Of a stretch of DNA of 64,000 nt, positions 8,875 through 17,136 are shown in pieces (positions within the stretch are counted from its first letter, which is position 1; the number at the start of each line of letters is the position of its first letter). Where the stretch lies: positions 2,093,501-2,157,500 of the forward strand of contig NZ_CP076132.1 of assembly GCF_018736045.1 (NCBI RefSeq), written 5' to 3'. The translations under genes and the position numbers were made by a program. The notes under the pieces are model-generated. The model did not search any database, was not told the DNA's origin, and saw only the letters and a list, made by a program, of their open reading frames with translations. Source of the DNA: Flammeovirga yaeyamensis. Lineage in GTDB: Bacteria; Bacteroidota; Bacteroidia; Cytophagales; Flammeovirgaceae.

Positions 8875-9711
8875 CTATTTAGGGAAGATAAATGTAACTG
8901 ATGCTCTAAAACCATATTTCGCTTTTTGAGCAGCTGGGGCAGCAACATTAAACCTTGGACCTGCAGATAGTTGTACTTTTTGCTTACCTAAAGAGGCTAC
9001 ACCACTAATACTTGGCGTAAACCAAATCGTTGTAGAGTTATCCATCCAATTCTGTGTTAATTCCATCATAGCTGATGCTCCTGCACCAGATTTCCAGTTG
9101 TATGTAGCAAATGGTTGGAAATAAAATTGATTCACATCGCTTCTAGCTTGGTCACCTGCTACACTCCAGATTTGATTTACTAAGAATCCATAAGTGAAAG
9201 CATTTTGTTGTTTCAAGGCAACGAAGGTAGGGCCTAAACCAAATTTACCAGTACCTAAAAAATGATTGGTTGCTGAAGGAACCAAGAAAGCTGGTCCAAT
9301 ACCCCAGATCAAACCATTTTTAGTTTTCGATGGACTAAAGAATCCACTCAGTACCATATCACCTAAGCCAGATTCAGAATTACCATAACCGGAGATGTTG
9401 TCTTGGTGTACTACAGGTAAAACCATACGAGTAATCAGGTTGATGTCTTCAGTAAGTTTAAATGGAATAACAGGCTGAACATTGATAGTGTGTCTTGCTC
9501 CGTTGTGCTCACCAATACCAAAGTCCATATTACTTTGAAAAGGAGCACTAATTAGATTGGCAACCGGATTGGCTAATTTTTTAGCCAAATCTTCGTCAGA
9601 GTGTTTTTCTTGAGCCATGATAAAACTAGACCCAAAAACCATTAGAAATAGTAAGCTAATGGTCGCTTTCGTGTTTTTTGTAAATTTAAATTTGAAGAAT
9701 TTTGTTTTCAT
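8875..9711 (-). CDS. Outer-membrane transporter-like protein (Phenol_MetA_deg-like barrel)
   Basis: This resembles the family often annotated as transporter, neuromedin U or MetA-pathway barrel; no transport substrate is known for it. The ATG at 9711 (MKTKFFKFKF) is chosen over the TTG at 9723. A signal peptide runs through LLFLMVFGSSFIMAQ. Family-like features are the opening LANPVANLISAPFQSNMDFGIG, then FKLTEDINLITRMVLPVV, GLGDMVLSGFFSPSK and the C-terminal strand ending in FIFPK. At 278 residues the length is normal. It is a single-gene unit with terminator 8810-8843, and its promoter region and leader match those of the gene at 7579-8643. The family call is fairly secure; the role is not. 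Confidence 0.75.
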   Translation of the reverse strand: MKTKFFKFKFTKNTKATISLLFLMVFGSSFIMAQEKHSDEDLAKKLANPVANLISAPFQSNMDFGIGEHNGARHTINVQPVIPFKLTEDINLITRMVLPVVHQDNISGYGNSESGLGDMVLSGFFSPSKTKNGLIWGIGPAFLVPSATNHFLGTGKFGLGPTFVALKQQNAFTYGFLVNQIWSVAGDQARSDVNQFYFQPFATYNWKSGAGASAMMELTQNWMDNSTTIWFTPSISGVASLGKQKVQLSAGPRFNVAAPAAQKAKYGFRASVTFIFPK

Positions 9712-9773
9712 GATTGATAGCAAATTGAAATTGTTTTGGTTTGATTTAAAAAAGGATTATTCCTTTATTCTTA

Positions 9774-9814
9774 ACCTTACAAAGATCTTTGATTTAGATA
9801 TCAAACAGTTACAT
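9774..9814 (-). promoter_or_regulatory. Shared bipartite element, copy 2
   Basis: On the minus strand ATGTAACT, 19 bp, GATCTTTGTAAGGT, ending 63 bases from the ATG at 9711. The leader just before the ATG (TTGCTATCAATCATG) differs from that of copy 1 by one base. Confidence 0.6.
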
Positions 9815-9918
9815 GAAAACTTCATGAAGTTGCATATTTTGATCAAATAATAAATTGATTTCATATATCTATAGGTTTTTTTTGACCTATTTTAAGTTGT
9901 ACTATTTGTACATTTTAT

Positions 9919-9955
9919 CAATAGAAAAAGCCTTGATGAATTTCATCAAGGCTTT
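9919..9955 (-). terminator. Terminator of the repeat lipoprotein gene
   Basis: A near-perfect inverted repeat (9927-9940 with 9942-9955, arm AAAGCCTTGATGAA), giving a stem of about 12 bp with a tight loop, followed on the minus strand by TTTTTCTATTG. It lies 58 bases after the stop at 10013. Confidence 0.85.
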
Positions 9956-10012
9956 AAGCATACTAATATTATTCAATCTTCTAATATTATAGATTCTAAC
10001 TATGAATGATCT

Positions 10013-11980
10013 TTATCTGTGCTCTAAAATAATGGTAGCAGAAGTGAAGTTATTGGCCACTTTGACATCTTGATATGCAGAATTGTATAGTAATAATGAG
10101 ATCACTAATGACAAACGTTCCTCTGTAATTACTTCTGTAAAAAGACTACTTTTGGCTAGTGCTGTCACCAAAGATTGAACAATATTTTCAACACCAGTAT
10201 CTTGTATATTGATCAATACTTCTTGAATTACTTTACTTACATTTTCTTGGTTGATATTATCCTTAATAATATCAAGTTCCATAATCATATTGGCTATTTT
10301 ATCAGCTACTAATTGTGTGTCTAGATTGGCTATGCCATCTATTACTGGGAATAATATTCCGTAGACATTTTCTTCATTTACTATTGATGTGATAGCATCA
10401 CTCACTGTTTTTGATATCTTGAATGATAAATATTCAGAGTCTGTACCATCTATTATCAATAATAATTTCGAGGATATATATTCGTGAATTGTTGGTGAAG
10501 CAATATCAGCCAAAGCACTTATCAATGAAGTGATGATAGGGGCAGCAGTTTCAGAATCAATAGATTGTAATTGAGTTAGTCCACCATTAATGGTTTGATA
10601 TATAAACTCCGTACTTAAAAATTGATTTTTTATCAATTCGCTTATTTCTTGAGTCGTTTTTTCAGCTCCTCCATTAAGTGAAATCACAGGTTTAGCAGCA
10701 ATAAACGCTGTTTTTAAAGTTGATGTCATACTTTCATAATCAGGGTTCAAATCAATTCCATCGAAAGTATTATTTATAGTATTAATAATGACTTCGATTT
10801 TATTCGTAGTCTCTTCTGCTAATTCACCCATTTTTAAAATTGATGTATCTTCAATTTTTGAAACAGTTGGATATATGATATTATAAAAAGTTTCAACATT
10901 TAAGAAGTTGTCTTCCAATAGAGAAGTAATACTTGATGATACTGAAGAAATTGTTTCAGCATCAAGTTGTGTATATTCATCCCAGATTTTTTCTGAGATC
11001 GGCATAATTCTATCTTCTGTAAGAATCTCAGAAATTACATTCATAATAAATGATGTAATGGTATCCGCACCTTCTTCAGGAGATGAAACGATCTCATCTA
11101 ATTTAGGGTAAATGAAATCATATATCTTGTCCTTACTAAGTGATGATTGTAGAAGTTGTGCAATTTCTTGGCTCAATTGTCTAGAAAGTTCATCAGAATC
11201 AAAATCAATGATCTTGTCTAATTCTGCTTTTAAAACATCTGATAATTTAGCTTCAATTTCTAAAGACTCTAGGAATTTAAATAACTCCTCAGAAATAGCA
11301 TCTGCAGTTTCTTCAGGGGGTAAATGCTCAATAAATTCTCCTTTACCAGCAAGCCAACCTACAAGTGCATTATTGATTAATCTTTGAACGGTTTCATTAT
11401 GATAAAGAAGCTTTGTCACAAGACCACCAATCTTATCTGGTGTCCCATTGGCAACATATTTTACTAATTTCTCATTAGCATCTTTAATTAAAGAAGCAGC
11501 TGATTCCTCGTTGACGTGTAGTCTGAATTGTTTCAAATCCTCATCATATTGATATTCATAATTCAGATTGATAGAAGAATTGGTAATTCTAATTTTTTGG
11601 TCATTAATGATAAAGTATCGACCAATACTATCAGTTAAGAAATTATAGTCATGATGAGAGGTTGTGATATCACCACTTGTTGTAAACTGATGAAAAAATG
11701 ACTGATTATCTAAATCCTCAAATACCATATCACTTAAATCATATGTTCCTCCAGACAAAATATCTGATGAGGCTGCTGACCAAAGAATAGGAGGGGCGAT
11801 ATCATCACTTTTTGTAATTACCTCAAAATTATTTAAATACCATTGGTGTTCATTCAGAATAGATTTCGTATCCTGAACAGTTTCAATAACGGGGTCCATT
11901 GGTTGTTCACAAGCAAAAACAAGGATATTTAGCAATGGAAGAAATAGAAGGTTCTTCAGTTTTTTTGTAATAGTAATCAT
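10013..11980 (-). CDS. Lipoprotein with tandem ~40-residue helical repeats, function unknown
   Basis: I recognise no family. A signal peptide with a lipobox ends at C24 (LNILVFAC), so the mature protein is probably membrane-anchored. Residues 40-160 are beta-rich (a short sheet domain with YYFIINDQKIRI-like strands). From about 246 to 620 the sequence repeats with a period near 40 residues: aligned unit starts carry I-Y/F-x-x-I/L-Y/F-P (IYDFIYPKL at 286, FYNIIYPTV at 365, VYGILFPVI at 539), each followed by an acidic turn and a helix rich in S, I and L. This looks like a solenoid of helix pairs. It is a single-gene unit sharing its promoter element with the two barrel genes, so an envelope role is likely. 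Confidence 0.7.
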   Translation of the reverse strand: MITITKKLKNLLFLPLLNILVFACEQPMDPVIETVQDTKSILNEHQWYLNNFEVITKSDDIAPPILWSAASSDILSGGTYDLSDMVFEDLDNQSFFHQFTTSGDITTSHHDYNFLTDSIGRYFIINDQKIRITNSSINLNYEYQYDEDLKQFRLHVNEESAASLIKDANEKLVKYVANGTPDKIGGLVTKLLYHNETVQRLINNALVGWLAGKGEFIEHLPPEETADAISEELFKFLESLEIEAKLSDVLKAELDKIIDFDSDELSRQLSQEIAQLLQSSLSKDKIYDFIYPKLDEIVSSPEEGADTITSFIMNVISEILTEDRIMPISEKIWDEYTQLDAETISSVSSSITSLLEDNFLNVETFYNIIYPTVSKIEDTSILKMGELAEETTNKIEVIINTINNTFDGIDLNPDYESMTSTLKTAFIAAKPVISLNGGAEKTTQEISELIKNQFLSTEFIYQTINGGLTQLQSIDSETAAPIITSLISALADIASPTIHEYISSKLLLIIDGTDSEYLSFKISKTVSDAITSIVNEENVYGILFPVIDGIANLDTQLVADKIANMIMELDIIKDNINQENVSKVIQEVLINIQDTGVENIVQSLVTALAKSSLFTEVITEERLSLVISLLLYNSAYQDVKVANNFTSATIILEHR

Positions 11981-12027
11981 GTTGATTTATTTAAAGATTG
12001 AATTAATATGAAAGGTATCTTTTGATT

Positions 12028-12068
12028 ACATTACAAATATCATAGACAGAAAAAGGAGTTAGTTATAT
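12028..12068 (-). promoter_or_regulatory. Shared bipartite element, copy 3
   Basis: On the minus strand ATATAACT, 19 bp, GATATTTGTAATGT, ending 48 bases from the lipoprotein ATG at 11980. Box sequence and spacing agree with copies 1 and 2, while the 19-bp spacer is unrelated, which points to selection on the boxes. Confidence 0.55.
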
Positions 12069-12123
12069 GAAATAATTAATGATTTACACATTTTCGTCAT
12101 TTCACTACTTTTAAAAAACGAAC

Positions 12124-12163
12124 ATAAAAAAAGCCTTGACAACTTCATGTTATCAAGGCTTTA
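12124..12163 (-). terminator. Terminator of the LysM gene
   Basis: On the minus strand AAAGCCTTGATAAC, loop ATGAA, GTTGTCAAGGCTTT (14 bp with one G.U) followed by a T-run. It lies 20 bases after the stop at 12182. Confidence 0.88.
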
Positions 12164-12181
12164 TATTAATGTGTGTAAGAA

Positions 12182-14089
12182 TTATTTGATTCTCAATCGT
12201 TGTCCTTTTTTGACAGTATTGGAATCCATATTATTCATCTTTTTGATATCATTGATAGAAACTCCATACTTTTTAGAGATAGAATAAAGAGTTTCACCAC
12301 CACTTACCATATGATATTCAGGAGCAGTATTTCCATTTTCCGAAGAAGGATCCGTTAAGCGTAATACTTGTCCTTCGTTAATCGAACCATTGCTTCCTAA
12401 ATTATTCCAAGAGATAAGGTCTTTATGGTAAATTCCATACTTTCTTGATATAGCAAATAATGTTTCTCCCTTAGCCACTTTGTGAGTTTTTGCAGAAGAT
12501 ACATCAGGTGTACTTGTACTAGCTGCAACCAATGGAGTGCTTTCAACCACTTTAGTCTCTTCAACTACCGCAGGTTGCTCAGCAGCAGCTTGATGATAAA
12601 TTGACTCATCTACTGTTGTAGTAGCAGGACCTCTTGAAGCAAATGTTGGTTCTTCTGCTGTTTTTTGAGGAATCTGTAAAAACATAGGAAGTCGTGCGTA
12701 GTTGCCTTGATCTTGAAGCACTTTATTTTGGTTGATGATATCTTGTTCTGAAATACCATATTTGGCTGAAATAGATGCTAGTGTTTCTCCGTCTTCCACA
12801 GTATGGGTTAAAACCGTTCCGGAATAGGCACCCGTTGCATCGATTGCACTATTTGAAGCTACCGAATTAAATTGATTTCCACTTGGGTTACTTACAAAAA
12901 CTTCATCACCAGGGTGTAATTCTTTATTGTTATTCCACTCTTGTAATTGTCTTGCAGAAACACCGTACTTTCTTGCAATTCCATAATAGAACTCGCCAGG
13001 TTGTACTGTATGCTTTTGTACAGCAGCCATTTCTGTTTCAGCAGCCATTTCTGTTTCAGCAGCCTCTTCTTCTAACGCGTCAGCAGCAACAACAGTAGCA
13101 GCACCTGCCACAACTGCAGTTTCTCCAACAGTTATTGTACCATTACCTGTTCGCTCATTTGCTGGCATAATTTCAAAAGAATCATCAGTGGCAATAGTCT
13201 CTGCTGCTTGTTTTTCTACAGCGGGTTGATCTGTTGGAATTACTATGGTTTCTTCTGCAACTGTTTCATCTTTGCCTACTACTAGAACTTGACCTTCTTC
13301 GAGTGCAAGATTATCTCCAATGTCATTCCATTCTTTTAGTTCTAACATGGTTACGTCATACATAGAAGAAATTGTAAATAAGGATTCACCTTCTTGAACA
13401 ACGTGTGTTTTACTGTTAGGATCTATGTTTAAAGCTGTGCTGTCCACACCTAGTGTCACTACCGCAGCAGTTTCTACTAAAGGAGTTTCGCTTTCTTGAA
13501 TTTCTTCTTCAACAACAGGTTCTTCTAATGGCGGTAGGTCTACCACTTTTGGAGGAACTGATTTAGGTCTTTTCTTTTGAAGGAATAAAACACGACCACG
13601 TGCAAGTGGTTCATCGACTTTCATTCTATTTTTCTTAGCCAATGTTTTTAATTTGATACCATATTTTTGAGATACCTCCCATAGGTTTTTTTCTGTATTT
13701 ACCGTATGATTGGGTACCATGGCTTTCCCTTTTTTTGCTTTAAGGTAATAGACATGTCCTTCCTGTAAATCATCAAAAGAATCCATATCGTTGTATTTGT
13801 AAATTTTCTTTACATCAACACCTAAAGCATTGGCTATTAGCATAAGGTTTTGATTTGGACCTGCAATAAAGGCAGGGATTGCATTGGCATCCACCAATGT
13901 AATTTCTTCCCCATTTACAGTCTTAGTTTGAACATTAGTGATAATAGGATAGGGGTTATCATCTTGATAAGGTTGATAATTTACTATTAACTCTGCTCGT
14001 TTTAGGGATATTATATCAGTATGTTTATTAAATGAGCTTAGTAAGATAGTTGCTCCAATTAGTAAACTTAAAGTATTTATTTTTTTCAT
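12182..14089 (-). CDS. Multi-LysM secreted protein
   Basis: Probably binds peptidoglycan in the periplasm. Five clear LysM modules lie at about residues 228-271, 359-399, 428-474, 535-578 and 591-634 (for example KTHVVQEGESLFTISSMY and EYHMVSGGETLYSISKKYG); two more divergent ones lie at about 74-117 and 128-171. The first 20 residues form a signal peptide without a clear lipobox. Linkers are acidic and rich in P, V, E and A; one holds a duplicated AETEM unit. The N-terminal part resembles LysM-glucosaminidase proteins of Bacteroidota, but no hydrolase domain is present, so a structural or adaptor role is more likely. It ends the gene series that begins at 17065 or above and is followed by a strong terminator. 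Confidence 0.87.
   Translation of the reverse strand: MKKINTLSLLIGATILLSSFNKHTDIISLKRAELIVNYQPYQDDNPYPIITNVQTKTVNGEEITLVDANAIPAFIAGPNQNLMLIANALGVDVKKIYKYNDMDSFDDLQEGHVYYLKAKKGKAMVPNHTVNTEKNLWEVSQKYGIKLKTLAKKNRMKVDEPLARGRVLFLQKKRPKSVPPKVVDLPPLEEPVVEEEIQESETPLVETAAVVTLGVDSTALNIDPNSKTHVVQEGESLFTISSMYDVTMLELKEWNDIGDNLALEEGQVLVVGKDETVAEETIVIPTDQPAVEKQAAETIATDDSFEIMPANERTGNGTITVGETAVVAGAATVVAADALEEEAAETEMAAETEMAAVQKHTVQPGEFYYGIARKYGVSARQLQEWNNNKELHPGDEVFVSNPSGNQFNSVASNSAIDATGAYSGTVLTHTVEDGETLASISAKYGISEQDIINQNKVLQDQGNYARLPMFLQIPQKTAEEPTFASRGPATTTVDESIYHQAAAEQPAVVEETKVVESTPLVAASTSTPDVSSAKTHKVAKGETLFAISRKYGIYHKDLISWNNLGSNGSINEGQVLRLTDPSSENGNTAPEYHMVSGGETLYSISKKYGVSINDIKKMNNMDSNTVKKGQRLRIK
13023..13058. 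repeat. 18-bp tandem duplication inside the LysM gene
   Basis: The unit GCAGCCATTTCTGTTTCA occurs twice in a row, in frame, encoding a duplicated six-residue AETEMA-type segment in a linker between LysM modules. It looks like a recent slippage event. Confidence 0.8.
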
Positions 14090-14175
14090 AATAGGTTATG
14101 TGTACCTTTTTTTGAGAAGTCATGGTTAAGCCAGTACCGACCGACCTATATTAAATTACTTATTGTGTGGCTAAA

Positions 14176-14817
14176 TTACAATTTTTGAGCCATTAAAATA
14201 CCATCACGTAAGGGTAATATGCAACTTTGTACTCTTTTATCAGATGTAACTTTATTATTGAATGACATAATAGCTTGAGTCATTTTATCATTCGCTTTTT
14301 CATCAACAACTTTACCTTTCCACAAAACATTGTCTATCAATAGATAACCTCCTTCTCGAAGAAGAGGAAGACACATTTCGTAATACGTGTCGTTGTTCAT
14401 TTTATCAGCATCGATAAAAATAATATCAAATTGATCCCCTAAGTCAGGTATTATATCAACGGCTTTTCCAATATGAAGTTTAATGATATTAGAAAGTTTA
14501 GCTTTTTTTATGTATTCGGAAATTATTTTCTCCTTTTCGTCGTCAATTTCAATGGTATGTAATTCGCCGTTCTCTTGCATACCTTGTCCAATTGCGATAG
14601 CAGCATATCCAGTAAAAGTACCGATTTCCAATACTTTTTTTGCAGACATTCCTTTGGCTAACATGGTTAGAAAAAGTCCTTGAGGATGTCCAGAAACCAT
14701 ATGAGGCATATTCTCCTCGAGATGCGTAGCTCTATCCAATGCTTTTAATGTTTCATTTTCTGGAGTGGCTACTTTCTCAATGTATTCATCAATTAGTGGA
14801 TGTGTAATATGCGGCAT
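14176..14817 (-). CDS. O-methyltransferase, class I SAM-dependent (catechol OMT-like)
   Basis: Transfers a methyl group from S-adenosylmethionine to a hydroxyl of an unknown acceptor; the family is metal-dependent. The SAM-binding motif is VLEIGTFTGYAAIAIG (about 60-75), the acidic ribose contact is in LHTIEIDDEK, and the metal/catalytic region is FDIIFIDADKMNNDTYYE followed by GGYLLIDNVLWKG. At 213 residues the length is standard for the Methyltransf_3 family. It starts 4 bases after the thioesterase stop, so the two are co-transcribed, and it precedes the LysM gene by 86 bases. No substrate can be read from the context. Confidence 0.88.
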   Translation of the reverse strand: MPHITHPLIDEYIEKVATPENETLKALDRATHLEENMPHMVSGHPQGLFLTMLAKGMSAKKVLEIGTFTGYAAIAIGQGMQENGELHTIEIDDEKEKIISEYIKKAKLSNIIKLHIGKAVDIIPDLGDQFDIIFIDADKMNNDTYYEMCLPLLREGGYLLIDNVLWKGKVVDEKANDKMTQAIMSFNNKVTSDKRVQSCILPLRDGILMAQKL

Positions 14818-14821
14818 ATAC

Positions 14822-15304
14822 TTATTTTACAAATGGATTTTTATCTTTAGATGCATCACTATTAAATACTTGAATAGCGATTACTTCAGCTTCAGCAGTT
14901 TGAACATCACCCGACCAAGAGGTGCATTTCATGACAATCTTTTTACCTTTACTTTCAGTAACTTCGGCCACTAATCGTATGGTCTGATTAATCGGTGTTG
15001 GTTTAAGGTACTTAATGTTCATTGTACCTGTGGCATACCTGTAATATGGAGCAGAATCTAGTGCTCTTCCTTCCGATTTATAGGCGTCAGCCATTGCTGT
15101 ACCCATACAATGACAGTCAATAATTGTCCCTAATATTCCACCACTAAGTAGGTTAGCCCAACCATGGTATTTTTCTTCAGGAAGCCATTCACATATAGCC
15201 AAATCGCCCTCCCAATAACTTTTTATATGCAATCCATCCTGATTGTCCATTCCACAGCCAAAACAAACATTGCCAGGCATATGATCTTGAAAGTATGGTG
15301 ACAT
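14822..15304 (-). CDS. PaaI-like hotdog thioesterase
   Basis: Predicted acyl-CoA thioesterase of the hotdog fold. The N-terminal NVCFGCGMDNQDGLHIKSYW and the HGWANLLSGGILGTIIDCHC segment are typical of the PaaI/YigI-type branch, in which a helix carries the catalytic acidic and histidine region; the central strands are YATGTMNIKYLKPTPI and VEAVIAIQVF-like. At 160 residues the length is normal. The start codon overlaps the stop of the pseudouridine synthase gene by one base (TAATG), and the O-methyltransferase gene follows after 4 bases. The acyl substrate is unknown. Confidence 0.8.
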   Translation of the reverse strand: MSPYFQDHMPGNVCFGCGMDNQDGLHIKSYWEGDLAICEWLPEEKYHGWANLLSGGILGTIIDCHCMGTAMADAYKSEGRALDSAPYYRYATGTMNIKYLKPTPINQTIRLVAEVTESKGKKIVMKCTSWSGDVQTAEAEVIAIQVFNSDASKDKNPFVK

Positions 15305-16020
15305 TATTTATATTTTTTCATTTGAGTAATTACTGCTCTCATATCTTTAGGATATTCAGCTTCAATGAAGATTTCAGAACCATCGACATCTTTAAATCGA
15401 AGTGATCTTGCATGTAAAGCTACTCTTGACATCAATGCTTGTTCTTCTGTTCCTCCTTTTAGATTGAATTTACGTCCCTTGATTTCTGAAAGGTAAGGTG
15501 ATTTACCACCGTATACTTCATCTGAAATAATAGGAGAACCCAAGTAAGCCATATGAATCCTAATTTGGTGCATTCTACCTGTAAGAGGTTTACAAGCAAC
15601 CAAAGAGTGGAATTTATAAATATCTTGCGTTTTCACCAACGTTTGTGATGGTTTACCCTCGATATCAATACGAACATTACCTCTGCCAGAAACTAAGATG
15701 TTTCTATCTACCATAACGCCGTCAAAGTTTTCTACGCCCTCAACAACTGCATGGTAAATTTTCTCCACTTCTCTTTTTTCAAACTGAATTGCCAAATGAC
15801 GATAAGCTTCGGGTGTTTTAGCAATGGCCATTACACCAGAAGTTTCTTTGTCGAGACGGTGACAAAGTTGTGTGTCTCCACCATATTTTTTTGCTTCCTG
15901 ATAAACAGTTGGAAGCGTTTTATCTCTATCTTCTAAACTTGAGATATATGGAGGTTTATTGACTAATATATAATTATCATTTTCAAAAATGATCCACTTT
16001 TTAAAGTTCGGTATCTTCAT
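15304..16020 (-). CDS. RluA-family RNA pseudouridine synthase
   Basis: Isomerises uridine to pseudouridine in rRNA or tRNA. The catalytic motif is CHRLDKETSGVMAIAKT, with the active-site Asp in HRLDKETSG; the other family motifs are ILVNKPPYISS near the N-terminus and TGRMHQIRIHMAYLGSPIISDEVYGG. At 238 residues it lacks an S4 domain, as in the short RluA branch. Its start lies 20 bases inside the end of the sensor kinase gene, so translation is probably coupled. The target uridine cannot be told from sequence. Confidence 0.9.
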   Translation of the reverse strand: MKIPNFKKWIIFENDNYILVNKPPYISSLEDRDKTLPTVYQEAKKYGGDTQLCHRLDKETSGVMAIAKTPEAYRHLAIQFEKREVEKIYHAVVEGVENFDGVMVDRNILVSGRGNVRIDIEGKPSQTLVKTQDIYKFHSLVACKPLTGRMHQIRIHMAYLGSPIISDEVYGGKSPYLSEIKGRKFNLKGGTEEQALMSRVALHARSLRFKDVDGSEIFIEAEYPKDMRAVITQMKKYK

Positions 16021-17065
16021 TTTCAGTGTCGTTCACTAATTTCAAATCAAAAGAAAAATTAGAACCTTCTTCAGGAGTACTTGTTACAGAAATACCAGTA
16101 TCGTGTCTTTCTAAGATGTGTTTACATATAGCAAGACCTAACCCTGATCCACCTTGTTTTTTAGTTCTACTTTTTTCTACTCTGTAAAAACGTTCAAAGA
16201 TACGATTTTGATCCTCTTCAGGTATTCCGAAGCCATTATCTTTTACATTAATGGTAACAGTATCTTCTTTAACTTCCAAAATTACTTTAACCCATCCATT
16301 TTTGTTATTATACTTAATACCATTAACAACTAAATTTAAAACAACTTGCTTTAGACGATTGTAATCGGCATTAATGTAAATAGGGTCATCAGAAGGTGCT
16401 TCTAATGTAACAGTAATATTTTTCTTTTCAGCTTTTTGTTCTACTTGTTCTAAAACATCCACCAACATCACCTGCACATCAAATTCTTCAAACTCCATGT
16501 TGATTTCTCCTGCCTCAATTTTTGATACAGTCAACAAATCTTCTACAAGAATATTTAAAGCATTAAGCGATTTAGCTGCTTTTTTCAAGAAACGATCTCT
16601 TACACTTTTATCATTTACTGCACCATCCAAAAGGGTGAGAATAAAGCCTTGAGTGGCAAAAATAGGTGTTTTAAGTTCGTGTGATATATTGGCCAGAAAT
16701 TCCTTTCTGTATTGTTCCATTTGTTTTAATTGGGCAATCTCATCTTCTTTCATTTTTGCGTAATGATTAATCTGAGATTTAATATCTACAATTGGATTTT
16801 TTTGTTTTTGTCCAAGTTCTGGAGAGAATCCATTGGATTGCTTTTGTCGTAGTTCGTGTATTTGTCTATGAATATTACTTATCTCTTTAAAAAAGATAAA
16901 CTCTAAAACAAAATAGGTAAGCAGGAAGGAGGATGAAAAAGAAATAATTAAACCCACTACAACTCCCATTATAGAAACATCTGGTATGATAGATAGGAAA
17001 GCTGCAGTTATACCTCCAACACAAAGTGCTAGTAATAAGGAAACTGATTTCGCGTTGAAATACAT
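16001..17065 (-). CDS. PhoR-like sensor histidine kinase
   Basis: Membrane sensor that should phosphorylate the response regulator encoded just upstream. Two transmembrane helices span about residues 8-27 and 33-58 with almost no periplasmic loop, so it probably senses within the membrane or through partners. The phosphorylated residue is H129 in ANISHELKTP. The ATP-binding domain has the N box (NLVVNGIKYNNKNG), G1 (VKDNGFGIP), F box (FERFYRVEKSR) and G2 (GGSGLGLAI). There is no PAS domain. At 354 residues it resembles the short PhoR-type kinases of Bacteroidota. A terminator-like hairpin separates it from the regulator gene, and it overlaps the pseudouridine synthase gene by 20 bases. Confidence 0.9.
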   Translation of the reverse strand: MYFNAKSVSLLLALCVGGITAAFLSIIPDVSIMGVVVGLIISFSSSFLLTYFVLEFIFFKEISNIHRQIHELRQKQSNGFSPELGQKQKNPIVDIKSQINHYAKMKEDEIAQLKQMEQYRKEFLANISHELKTPIFATQGFILTLLDGAVNDKSVRDRFLKKAAKSLNALNILVEDLLTVSKIEAGEINMEFEEFDVQVMLVDVLEQVEQKAEKKNITVTLEAPSDDPIYINADYNRLKQVVLNLVVNGIKYNNKNGWVKVILEVKEDTVTINVKDNGFGIPEEDQNRIFERFYRVEKSRTKKQGGSGLGLAICKHILERHDTGISVTSTPEEGSNFSFDLKLVNDTENEDTEL

Positions 17066-17081
17066 AAATTCTTTATTTTAA

Positions 17082-17114
17082 ATAAAAAACCTCATAACTA
17101 AACGCTATGAGGTT
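17082..17114 (-). terminator. Terminator between response regulator and kinase genes
   Basis: On the minus strand a 9-bp stem (AACCTCATA with TATGAGGTT; arms 17106-17114 and 17088-17096) with a 9-nt loop, then TTTTATTTAAAA. It lies 23 bases after the regulator stop and 16 bases before the kinase start, leaving no room for a promoter after it, so the kinase must depend on read-through. Confidence 0.8.
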
Positions 17115-17136
17115 CACAAATATCGTAAAATGTGTT

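Noticed and set aside
9617-9850. Plus-strand frame across a barrel gene start and its promoter
   Set aside because: It is formed by AT-rich leader sequence opposite a signal peptide; the region is better explained by the shared promoter element.
12883-13098. Glutamine-rich plus-strand frame in the LysM gene
   Set aside because: The Q-run is the complement of alanine/valine-rich linker codons and the 18-bp tandem copy; there is no independent support.
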